From the NCBI GenBank assembly GCA_903772945.1, contig CAICTM010001725.1:1-23765 (forward strand): DNA of 23,765 nucleotides, written 5' to 3'. Source of the stretch: Seminavis robusta (Eukaryota; Bacillariophyta; Bacillariophyceae; Naviculales; Naviculaceae). Shown in pieces: positions 1-7,796 of this stretch. The translations under genes were made by a program, and so were the position numbers. The notes beneath the pieces were generated by a model. It had not been told where the DNA came from. It searched no databases and saw only the letters and a program-made list of their open reading frames with translations. The stretch's first letter is position 1; every line of letters begins with the position of its first letter.

Positions 1-2
1 TG

Positions 3-1010
3 CTGAAGATTGCAATGACCCAGCAGATTTCCTTCCTCAGCCATCTTAATCTTCTCCCTTGGCAGGCATCTTCCATTGTTTTGCAAGATTATGAAGGGTG
101 TGCCAGCATTGTACCAGAGCTTACTTTTGCTGATTACTACAACTTCTGTGCTGAGCCAACTGTGCCATTCTATTCATGGATGATTCAGTGTGGGAAGGTT
201 GCTGCCTATCCCTTCTGCAATCGTATCCGCCAACGGGCCCGCATTGCATCTTTGTTGACGACTGGAACAGAGGCCATTCAGGGATTTGATACTGAGGAGA
301 TCCAGGAGGTTGCCGAGAGTGTGCCATTGCACTCTGAAACGAAGCAGGCTTCTGTGGGAAGTCTTCAGAAACAGAAGAAATCCATGAGAGACATCCAGTG
401 TCAAGCTTGCATGAGAGCTCTTCGTACACAGTCCTCCATGAGAGGCTTCCAGAAGAAACCATCCATAGGAAGCCTTGAGAAGGAACCTTCGATGAAGGGC
501 CTTCATCAGAAGCAAGCTTGCACGAGGAGATCGAGCACAAGGCGGTCCACCATTCTGTCCCGACCAGAAATGATCCTCTTGGCCCACGATGAAGACGAGC
601 TCTACCTCAGTGACAGTGAGGATGAAGGTGACAACTCTTCACGTCCCAGCCTTAGCAGCGGCAGTCGCGGTCTTAGCAAGAAGAATCGTACATGGGCACC
701 AAATGCTATCATGAGCAGGACTATTGGCCCCGGGTTCAGGAAGACTGTTACAGCTGATGCTGTTTTGTACAGGGGGAGTGGACACTGTGGCAGGGTTATG
801 AGATTGGACAGCTGCATGGTCAAGCGACTGGATAGCCCTACAAGTGTGACGGAGACAACTGAATCCAGCCAGAAGAGTTCTCCAAACGCCAGCAACACAA
901 GTCTTTCTACCAGTTTCTCGGACATGCAAGAATTGCCCGTGTTGAAGAGCAATGTGCCTCTTGTGAAAGTTTCCACCGATGTTCATGGCCGTGTTGCCGT
1001 GGACTGTTGA
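3..1010 (+). CDS. 3' part of an unrecognised protein with Ser/basic repeats
   Basis: The frame is open from the left edge of the window, so the gene is probably cut there; the first ATG in view is at 15. About 331 residues are visible and I do not recognise the family. Residues 35-85 (counted from the ATG at 15) form a mixed globular-looking part with several Cys, Tyr and Trp. Residues about 112-166 contain irregular copies of a short Ser-hydrophobic-basic motif (SVGSLQKQ, SMRDIQ, SMRGFQKK, SIGSLEKE, SMKGLHQK). An acidic stretch (DEDELYLSDSEDE, about 192-204) and a Ser/Thr-rich tail follow. The repeats look like a disordered, phosphorylatable basic region, but that is inference. Three long overlapping frames on the other strand look like shadows. 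Confidence is moderate that the gene is real, and there is none about function. Confidence 0.7.
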   Translation: MKIAMTQQISFLSHLNLLPWQASSIVLQDYEGCASIVPELTFADYYNFCAEPTVPFYSWMIQCGKVAAYPFCNRIRQRARIASLLTTGTEAIQGFDTEEIQEVAESVPLHSETKQASVGSLQKQKKSMRDIQCQACMRALRTQSSMRGFQKKPSIGSLEKEPSMKGLHQKQACTRRSSTRRSTILSRPEMILLAHDEDELYLSDSEDEGDNSSRPSLSSGSRGLSKKNRTWAPNAIMSRTIGPGFRKTVTADAVLYRGSGHCGRVMRLDSCMVKRLDSPTSVTETTESSQKSSPNASNTSLSTSFSDMQELPVLKSNVPLVKVSTDVHGRVAVDC

Positions 1011-2167
1011 TCTGTGCCGGTATGGGGAATGCTCGTGCCCATCCTACGTCTTCCCGACCTCGTTCTCGTTAAAAGGGCGATAAGATTCTCACATTTTGAT
1101 TGAATCGTTCGTCTTCCATTGATACATGACATTGTTATGAAAGTAAACTTCTAATTCCTAGTAGACAAAGATGATTCCCTATAGTATGGTCTACTCGTAG
1201 CGGACGTTGCATACACAAAGGATCGCACAAGAAGTTCTGGCTGCTTCTTGAGGACCTCAATGACCTTGGGACCGGCCGAGCTTGTGGACATCAAACCTGT
1301 TGTTGCCATATAGATGAGGACGGTGAGAACAGTCTTGAATTTGGTGAGCATCACCACAGGACAGAGGCGGTGACACGTCGGGCATCTTCTCAAGATCCTA
1401 CCGTACCCGTGGGACACCCGGTCAACATACAGGCCCGATCTGGGAAGTCGGGATCCACCAAGGCGGACTCAATGCTCCGAGAGTCAAACTACCAGGTAGA
1501 CAACTTCACTTCCTAAGCTTACACTCTTGTGCTGTGCTAGACAAAGGTGAAGAGGCTAGACGAACGCATTCCTACTAGCTAGATAACACAACAGCCATTC
1601 AGTACTGATTCGATTCCAAGGCCATCGAATCCTCCGAAACCGCTCGTGGTTCATCGTTCAATCGAACACTGCCAAGTGGAATCAAATCTCCTCACTGGAG
1701 TAATCTTGCCTGGGCATGGCACGATCTAATATGAGCCAAAAGCTGATTCGATCCCCGTTTCGCAGCGCTGGCTACATGTACGGTAGGCATGCAGCCGGAG
1801 CAAAACGGTAGAGCTCGTCTGCTAGCATACCAATTCACACCACCCGAGAAGCTAGAAGTTTCTGAATGGCAGCTACACCGAAATGAAGGACTTCTGGTGG
1901 TAGTAAAGTAACAAAGTAAGTAAGTGACAATTAGATAAGTTCAAGTCTTCTGTGTTTTAAAACTGAGTTGTATGCACCCAATCCGAACAATAATAGAGTG
2001 CGTAAAAAGAATGTAAATGTAGAAAGGGCAAATAATGAATAATCCCGTGCGCTGGAAGTTGCGACTGTTTGATGTAGATATCCCAATGGTTTCCTTATTA
2101 GTAGCAGAGTACAGCCAGCAATCATATCATAGCATTGCCAGCCAAACCGCTCATGATGGCCGGACCC
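1011..2167. other. Intergenic stretch, no gene supported
   Basis: This is about 1.16 kb between the end of the first gene and the 3' end of the DUF6824 gene. Short open frames exist on the minus strand (1151-1417 and 1931-2125). The first starts at a GTG; inside it, from an ATG at 1351, is a short hydrophobic peptide that could be part of an exon, but nothing else supports it. I see no tRNA, inverted repeat or transposon end. It probably holds the two 3' UTRs. Confidence 0.5.
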
Positions 2168-2869
2168 TTACATGGCGGTCTCGTCGGTGGCACCGAGCCA
2201 GAACGGCTCGGTGGTGTTGCCTTGGAAGCTGCTTTCGTAGTTGAGCAGAGCCATCATTTCGTCTTCACCCATGGATGTCTGAACGAACTCGTCGTCCTTG
2301 AACGCGCCGTTGGGAGCAAAGCGAATGTCCATCCAGGCATCGGCAACCGATGGAGAATGACTGTAGTCAATGATGGATGGCTCTTCTTCGGAGGAGAAGG
2401 AATCGGAAGAAGAAGTGGTGGAAGCAGTACTCACGCTGGAGTCGTCGTTGCTGCATCGGACGCGCTTCACACGCTTCTCAGCCTTCTTGGTAGAGCTCTT
2501 GGTAGATTTCTTGGTAGTCATATTGGTCAGCTGTGTCGCACAGTGCTTTTTCTTTTCGTCTCGCATCGACTGAGAAATCTTCTGGTAGATGGCTTTGAGA
2601 TCTGTGGGACAGGCGGGCAAGAGCTCGTAACAACCGGATGACTCAAACTTGAGAAAGCGGCCTCCCATCTCGGAAATGGGACGAATCACGAACTCTTTGA
2701 CGTATGCCTTCTTGGCCCGAGTTTGGTGATGGGCGATGCTGGAGTAGGGGACCCAATGATGCTCGATCAAGTCGCGAAAGCACGTGTTCTTGCGGCATTT
2801 GTTGCTCCCTCCACCTCGACCAAAGACGGCGTCATTTTTGGTGGGGGCAATGGCAGTCGGGCGCGGCAT
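2168..2869 (-). CDS. DUF6824-domain protein, putative nuclear regulator
   Basis: The protein is 233 residues and starts at an ATG with A at -3. Residues 11-105 match the domain very abundant in diatom genomes that I know as DUF6824: NDAVFGRGGGSNK near the start, a conserved FRDLI helix, a Lys/Arg stretch with VKEFVI, then GGRFLK and a closing KISQSMRDEKKK helix. The biochemical role of this domain is not established as far as I know; a DNA-binding or regulatory role is inferred from its architecture. After the domain comes a Lys/Ser/Thr-rich linker (116-138) with a nuclear-localisation-like KKAEKRVKRVR, a Ser-rich stretch (142-160), and an acidic tail with Trp/Phe (178-225) that looks like an activation region. 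The length is typical for short family members and no truncation is seen. The upstream region carries a diverged tandem repeat. Confidence 0.87.
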   Translation of the reverse strand: MPRPTAIAPTKNDAVFGRGGGSNKCRKNTCFRDLIEHHWVPYSSIAHHQTRAKKAYVKEFVIRPISEMGGRFLKFESSGCYELLPACPTDLKAIYQKISQSMRDEKKKHCATQLTNMTTKKSTKSSTKKAEKRVKRVRCSNDDSSVSTASTTSSSDSFSSEEEPSIIDYSHSPSVADAWMDIRFAPNGAFKDDEFVQTSMGEDEMMALLNYESSFQGNTTEPFWLGATDETAM

Positions 2870-4110
2870 GGTGCTCTTGTTGAATTGAAAAAAGGATTGG
2901 TTTAGTTAGTTGTTGGATGGTTGGTTTGGTTTGATGGTTTGATAGATTGCTCGGAATGCAAATTGTGAGATCTTCAGATCGATTGGAGGTTGGAGGGAGG
3001 GGTGAGGGGTATCGAGTTGTGAAGAACCATGTAGGATGTGGTAGGATTTGTACGTGAATCACAGCAACCTCTCGGAAAGATACTCAATCTGGTTTGTGAA
3101 GAACCATGAGGCAAGGACGATAGCTGTAATGCTGTAGGATCTAGTAGGCTTTTTACGTGAAAGTGAATTGCAGACATCTAGTGATGTCGCAGGAAAACAG
3201 GCTCAGAAAGATACTTAAAGGTCCTCAGCAGTGAAAAGAAGTCGTGCTTTCCTTGTATATTCACTCTCATCGAAGCGGTGCAATCGTTAAACAAAACCGG
3301 GGCAAATTTAGAAAGCATCTGAACCAGTTCTGGTTGAAAGCGAAAGCTGAACAATCACAGTTGCCAGATTATACTGATGCGATACCCTGATAATAAGATT
3401 AACAGATGAGATTGGCATTGCCGCCAATCCTTGTACCGTACCGGTACAGTACTAGCTAGTAGCTGCCGGGCCTCGCGGGCTACGATTAGCAGATCTAAAA
3501 TCAAGGTATCGACGATGGATTAGACGTACCATACAGATTCCTCAACAGATGGCACGTGCGCTGTTTCCCAGTCATAGAAATTACAGGATCCAAGCACGAG
3601 CCAATGCTGCGATGGATATACCGTGCCACTGCCACTGCCACTGGCCCTGCTAGCTGCTACCGGTAGCGCTATTACCACCTAGCTAGAGCTATTGGAGGGG
3701 TTAGCCATAGCCATAGAACGCTCTGAGGGTTGACTGTTGCTTCTTCGTTTCTACCAGCTGCAGCTGCCAGTTTTAGCTTCGAAGACACCAAGACGACCAA
3801 CACACGCACGCAGCTGTCTCTTTCACCATAAGTAACAGCAAAGAGCTCAGTAAAGGCATAAAGGCATCTTCCAGGTGCTCCCAATTCAAACATACATGGT
3901 GCCCACAGCTGTGCCCACACATCTGCCAGGACAAGATCAGACTGTCTGCAGGAGCAATTGAAAGGATATTCACGACCAAGACCACATAGGCAGCTACTAG
4001 AGTAGTAGCCCGGGTCGGCGCGAATCTAGTTGGATACAAAGAGCAATCTTTAACACATGTCTTATTTATTAGCACACCCCAGCCACTGCACTAGCTCCCG
4101 TAGCTAGCTG
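2870..4110. other. Intergenic region with promoter of the DUF6824 gene
   Basis: This gap is about 1.24 kb and holds the 5' side of the DUF6824 gene and the 3' side of the GT61 gene. It includes the diverged tandem repeat at 3017-3218, a GTAC-rich palindrome cluster followed by CTAGCTAG at 3433-3459, and three copies of a 6-bp GCCACT unit near 3624-3642. Minus-strand open frames at 3672-3920 and 3773-4075 have no recognisable domain and are not called. Confidence 0.5.
3017..3218. repeat. Diverged tandem repeat upstream of the DUF6824 gene
   Basis: Two units read in the same direction. Unit A (3017-3087) and unit B (3094-3218) both begin with the identical 15-mer TTGTGAAGAACCATG, share a middle block with GTAGGA, TTTGTACGTGAA or TTTTTACGTGAA, and CAG, and end with CTCGGAAAGATACTCAA or CTCAGAAAGATACTTAA. 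Unit B carries about 50 extra bases. The position, 150-350 bp upstream of the start codon, suggests a duplicated promoter block. That role is inference. Confidence 0.6.
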
Positions 4111-6015
4111 CTACTGGAGTTTACATTGATTATCCAAGAAGATTGATACACTTTCCATAAAGGCTAGTTCAAAATCCTTGATTGGTATTGAAAAAGAATC
4201 AGTTGGGTCAATGGGACGGTCATTCACTTCTAACTGATGAGATCGATGAAGGCAGCCTGCGATCTGGGCCAGGAATTCAAAATGTCGCCAGCCACGAAAT
4301 GAAGGAGGACGAATCTCAAGCAATGTGGTGCCAGGACGAGCGAGCAAGATATGTGTAAGGCCTGCACCATGCATGCCAACCACAACATCCGCTTGCTGGA
4401 ACGTGACAATTTGCTCAGCCATATCATGTTCTTCCAAGACTACCCGTTTAACATCCATTTGTGGGAAGTTATACTCAGGCAGCCTATCATCTTCAGGACC
4501 CTTGTAGGTTTCCAGAAAGTGCAAGAGCTGTTTTTCGTTTTGAATGATACGAGATACCCTGCCATCCATGCGAGGATGGGCTTGATAGTTTGCTCGTGCC
4601 AACAACAAGACTCGGAGACTGCGCTTCTTTGGCTGTTTCTTCGTTTTGGGTGCCACTTGTTGTTGGTTGGGATCATCGGGTGCTTTGGGATGCAGACATG
4701 GAAATGGATCTCGTTTGTTGTCATGATGTTCCACAGCATAATGATCATAGAGCCATGCCTTGGAATTTGCCAATTGTCGTTTGGAATTGATGACAAGAGT
4801 GTTGCGGAATCTTCGTTGCCACTTGTTTTCCTTGCATGTTTCAAAGTAATTGGGACCCTGGTCCATGAAACCAACAAGGTTTTTAATGGGAGTCAATGAG
4901 GTGGGTGCAAGGTACCCTGCAGGTGCAAATATCACATGACGAAAGCATGCAGGCTCTTTCTTGTCGATATTTTTGTATTCTGATATGTAGGAGACTGTGG
5001 CATGGGAAAAGAGCAACTTCCATCCCATGTCTGTTTTGGCTTGGGCATGCCCATCAAAAAAGACAATGTGTACATTTTCCACTGCTGTTTGGTTGCCATG
5101 CAATGCAATCATGGCCGCTTGATAGGCACTGTACCAATCGGAGTAGGTATGGTATAGATTAGCATATTCGTACCGTGTCACTAACAGAGTCGGCCGTTCT
5201 TCGTAGGAGCTGCATTCCACATTGTCAGTTCCAAAGACTTCTCCTCCCATGAGAGTATCTCCGGAATCTTCCCGTTGTTCTCGCAGACTGTTCACCATGT
5301 GAAAGAGATGATAAGGTAGATCCTTTCTGTTGATGTGTTGTTCGCTGAGAGTGCATTGAGATAGTTGCAAGGCACCAGATTCGTAGGTGGGCATTTCATC
5401 CTGTTCCTCACGGCCCAACACTTGATAAATGGCCTCCCCTCCCTGGGCAACATTGATTTTGGATGGATCCACGATGAGATTGGTGGCTTGACAGAAACTG
5501 GAGTTGAGGAGAGGATTCCATTGACACCAGAGTTCCCCACCGGCAGCAGCATCTCGATGATGTTCTTTTTCATTTTTCGGGGGTTTTGTTGTTGGTAGGC
5601 AAATGGAATAGTTGGGAGAACTCTCCTTGGGATATCCCAGAAACTGAGAGCACTCACCATCTTCTGCTTCTGGTTTGCTGAAATTGGAATCTTTTAGACG
5701 GTTGGCTTCTGGTGTATCTTCCAGGAGGAGAGATGAACGCTTCGTTATTTCGAGCCACTTGTCCTTGAATTTCGGACTACCGACAGCCTTTTTGGAGCGT
5801 ATCAGATCCAGATGATCATGAATCATGCTCCATCCCGCACTGGTACTGGTAGTGCCTGCTGATGATTCGGCAACGGGATCAGCGCAAAAGAGCAGTACAT
5901 GTATGAGGAAGGTAGAACCCAGCAGCGCCGCAAAGAGTCGAAAATCGTCGTCTTTCAGTATGGGGAAGCGAGAGAGCCGACGGCGTCGGAGAGTCTTTGC
6001 GTTGATTCCTTCCAT
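4111..6015 (-). CDS. GT61 glycosyltransferase, beta-1,2-xylosyltransferase-like
   Basis: This is a 634-residue type II membrane protein. A basic N-terminus (residues 8-17) precedes one hydrophobic anchor (about 26-45), as in Golgi enzymes. The luminal part has a Cys-containing low-complexity stem (50-260). The catalytic region then follows plant N-glycan beta-1,2-xylosyltransferase closely by eye: RYEYANLYHTYSDWYSAY (281-298), a VFFDGHAQ stretch (318-325), ACFRHVIFAPAGY (356-368), and the GT61 C-terminal signature VVVGMHGAGLTHILLARPG (544-562), followed by LLEIRP. By family knowledge the enzyme would transfer xylose from UDP-xylose to the core mannose of N-glycans; other GT61 activities (O-GlcNAc or arabinosyl transfer) cannot be excluded. 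The start ATG has A at -3. It is divergently arranged with the EI24-like gene. The ORF is uninterrupted. Confidence 0.88.
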   Translation of the reverse strand: MEGINAKTLRRRRLSRFPILKDDDFRLFAALLGSTFLIHVLLFCADPVAESSAGTTSTSAGWSMIHDHLDLIRSKKAVGSPKFKDKWLEITKRSSLLLEDTPEANRLKDSNFSKPEAEDGECSQFLGYPKESSPNYSICLPTTKPPKNEKEHHRDAAAGGELWCQWNPLLNSSFCQATNLIVDPSKINVAQGGEAIYQVLGREEQDEMPTYESGALQLSQCTLSEQHINRKDLPYHLFHMVNSLREQREDSGDTLMGGEVFGTDNVECSSYEERPTLLVTRYEYANLYHTYSDWYSAYQAAMIALHGNQTAVENVHIVFFDGHAQAKTDMGWKLLFSHATVSYISEYKNIDKKEPACFRHVIFAPAGYLAPTSLTPIKNLVGFMDQGPNYFETCKENKWQRRFRNTLVINSKRQLANSKAWLYDHYAVEHHDNKRDPFPCLHPKAPDDPNQQQVAPKTKKQPKKRSLRVLLLARANYQAHPRMDGRVSRIIQNEKQLLHFLETYKGPEDDRLPEYNFPQMDVKRVVLEEHDMAEQIVTFQQADVVVGMHGAGLTHILLARPGTTLLEIRPPSFRGWRHFEFLAQIAGCLHRSHQLEVNDRPIDPTDSFSIPIKDFELAFMESVSIFLDNQCKLQ

Positions 6016-6397
6016 GATAATATAGTATTGAAAAGAGAGAAAGACGAGACAACAATGCTCTAGCTAGCTAGTGAAAGTGAGTGGAAGATTGGGCTTGAAG
6101 ACGATCACTTTTAAAAATTGACTTTTGGTGAAATTGATCTGTCTCATCAGGCTTGCTTGTGCATGTTGCGCACCAAAACAAATAATGAGTGGGGAGGAGC
6201 CGGCAGCCTCGCGGCGATTACAAAGGTTGAGTCCTCAGATACTCGTGACTACCTTGACCGTTGCTTTTGACTTGAACACTTCCGAGATCTTCCTCTTCCG
6301 AACAACACCCACAACAAACAACAGAGCTTGTTGCTGTTGCTGAAAGGTACTAGCTAGCTAGCTAAAGTAGATATAAAGCCATTGCAAGCAACAGTAG
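6016..6397. promoter_or_regulatory. Divergent intergenic promoter region (GT61 / EI24-like)
   Basis: These 382 bp lie between two start codons pointing away from each other, so both promoters should be here. Near each end sits a run of the 4-bp unit CTAG: CTAGCTAGCTAG at 6060-6071, 44 bp from the GT61 ATG, and a 15-bp version at 6350-6364, 33 bp from the EI24-like ATG. I see no convincing TATA box. A short frame (6125-6343) has no supporting feature. Confidence 0.45.
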
Positions 6398-7396
6398 ATG
6401 CGAGTATCTGAACCTGTGGTACGTAGAGGGACGCACAATCATCGACAAAATCCATCCACTTTTTCTCCCACCACCGACACCGATAGCCCAAGAAACCCTC
6501 CTTCATCCTTCCGCCGCCACTCCAAGAACCATTCATCACATCCTCTCCTTGAGTCCTTTGCCCAAACACTAGAATCGAAACTTACTTGGAACAACATGAC
6601 TCCTTATGTACTGCAAGGCCTGTACTATTTCCTACGGCACAAAGTTCTGTGGAAGACATCCTTGTGTCCCATTTTATGGGCCTTGCTGTTTGCCATTGCC
6701 ACCTTTTGCATTCTCTTGCCAATAGCATTCATCCCACAAGTAATTGCTCTGTCCACCGTCATGACACCATGGTTGGGAGTCCCGTTGGCATTGGTCCTGG
6801 CACTCATTGAAATGTTGATTATCATCATGCTCTTTAGTGCCATTGTACTGTTACCCATCACGGACAAACTGTTCGATCAAGTCTTGACTCTACGAGGACA
6901 TGCGGAGCTCGTCGAGGCGGATAATGGCATGGCGTGTTGTGGATGTTGCAGTGTCGTGGGCATTGTACATCTCTTTGTCTCCATCATTACGCTCCCGCTA
7001 AACTTGATTCCCGTCGTCGGCACTGTCCTGTGGTTGTTTGTCAATGGTCGTCTCTACACGTGGGATACCTTTTCTCATTATCACTACGAGCTCAAGGGAC
7101 GCAGTTTCAAAATGCAACGCAAGTTTGTATCGGACAACGCCATGGCCCATCATATATTTGGTATGCAAGCCATGGCACTGGAAATGATCCCATTTGCCAA
7201 TGTGTTTTTTGTATTTACCAACACGGTGGGAGCTGCCTTGTGGGCGGCAGATATGGAAGATCGATTGTTGCAGAATGTCGAGTACGACTCTGGAAATAAT
7301 AAGGCCAACGACAACAAGAATAGTACCACCAACACCGAGACAGAGAGTTACCCCACGGAAGAAACCAATCTAACCAAAGCAAAGTACACGGCATAG
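6398..7396 (+). CDS. EI24/RRT8-like multipass membrane protein
   Basis: The protein is 332 residues if the ATG at 6398 is used; an in-frame TAG lies just before it. The first 66 residues are polar (His, Ser, Pro, Arg). Met67 (ATG at 6596) has a better context (AAC at -3 to -1) and directly precedes the conserved part, so it is a plausible alternative start. Hydrophobic segments lie at about 87-112, 119-153, 183-215 and 262-284. The segment around LPLNLIPVVGTVLWLFVNG (199-217), followed by an aromatic YTWDTFSHYHYELKGRSF stretch and a second IPFANVFF motif (264-271), resembles the EI24 / fungal RRT8-LDS2 group, where 'IP.vG...w..ing' motifs are typical. The substrate or role is unknown. The C-terminal 45 residues are Asn/Thr/Glu-rich. 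The family call is from motif resemblance only. Confidence 0.78.
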   Translation: MRVSEPVVRRGTHNHRQNPSTFSPTTDTDSPRNPPSSFRRHSKNHSSHPLLESFAQTLESKLTWNNMTPYVLQGLYYFLRHKVLWKTSLCPILWALLFAIATFCILLPIAFIPQVIALSTVMTPWLGVPLALVLALIEMLIIIMLFSAIVLLPITDKLFDQVLTLRGHAELVEADNGMACCGCCSVVGIVHLFVSIITLPLNLIPVVGTVLWLFVNGRLYTWDTFSHYHYELKGRSFKMQRKFVSDNAMAHHIFGMQAMALEMIPFANVFFVFTNTVGAALWAADMEDRLLQNVEYDSGNNKANDNKNSTTNTETESYPTEETNLTKAKYTA

Positions 7397-7796
7397 CCAA
7401 CCGGCACTAGTACGATCAGGTAGAAGATCACTTTGCAGCAAAAGCAATGCCGAAGGTTCCGATAGCAACAACAGCATGCAATCATCTTGACTGTTACCAA
7501 TACGCAATCACCATGTACGTGCCGCTGACGACGCGTCATCGGAGTCTATGTAAAAGCGATGAGGTGTCTACATGTAAGCTCGATTGAGGGGCCTGCCGTA
7601 GCTTCCTGTGAATGACAGAAGTGGCTGAAGATGTAAAACCCATGAAAATGAAACGTTGGAACTATGTAGAGTAGTAGAAAGTGGTGTTTGTCTCAACTCT
7701 ATTACTTTGAAAATCTTTATCAGAAGAAGACGGGTTGCCTAATGTTAGTTGTCGAGCCTCACATCTACCCTAACCGTATCCCAAAGGACAGATAGT
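7397..7796. other. Convergent 3' intergenic stretch
   Basis: This 400-bp gap lies between two genes that end toward each other, so it should hold both 3' UTRs and termination signals. I see no gene, strong hairpin or repeat. A short minus-strand frame (7348-7539) overlaps the end of the EI24-like gene and has no recognisable feature. Confidence 0.5.

Noticed and set aside
1151..1417. Minus-strand frame with a hydrophobic stretch
   Set aside because: It starts at GTG, is short and has no recognisable domain or splice partner; left as part of the gap.
2135..2641. Plus-strand frame of 168 residues opposite the DUF6824 gene
   Set aside because: The minus strand has a clear conserved domain; the plus-strand frame lacks any motif and the two cannot both be well supported.
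3672..4075. Two overlapping minus-strand frames after the DUF6824 promoter
   Set aside because: They have Leu/Cys-rich composition without domains and lie in a gap full of short repeats.
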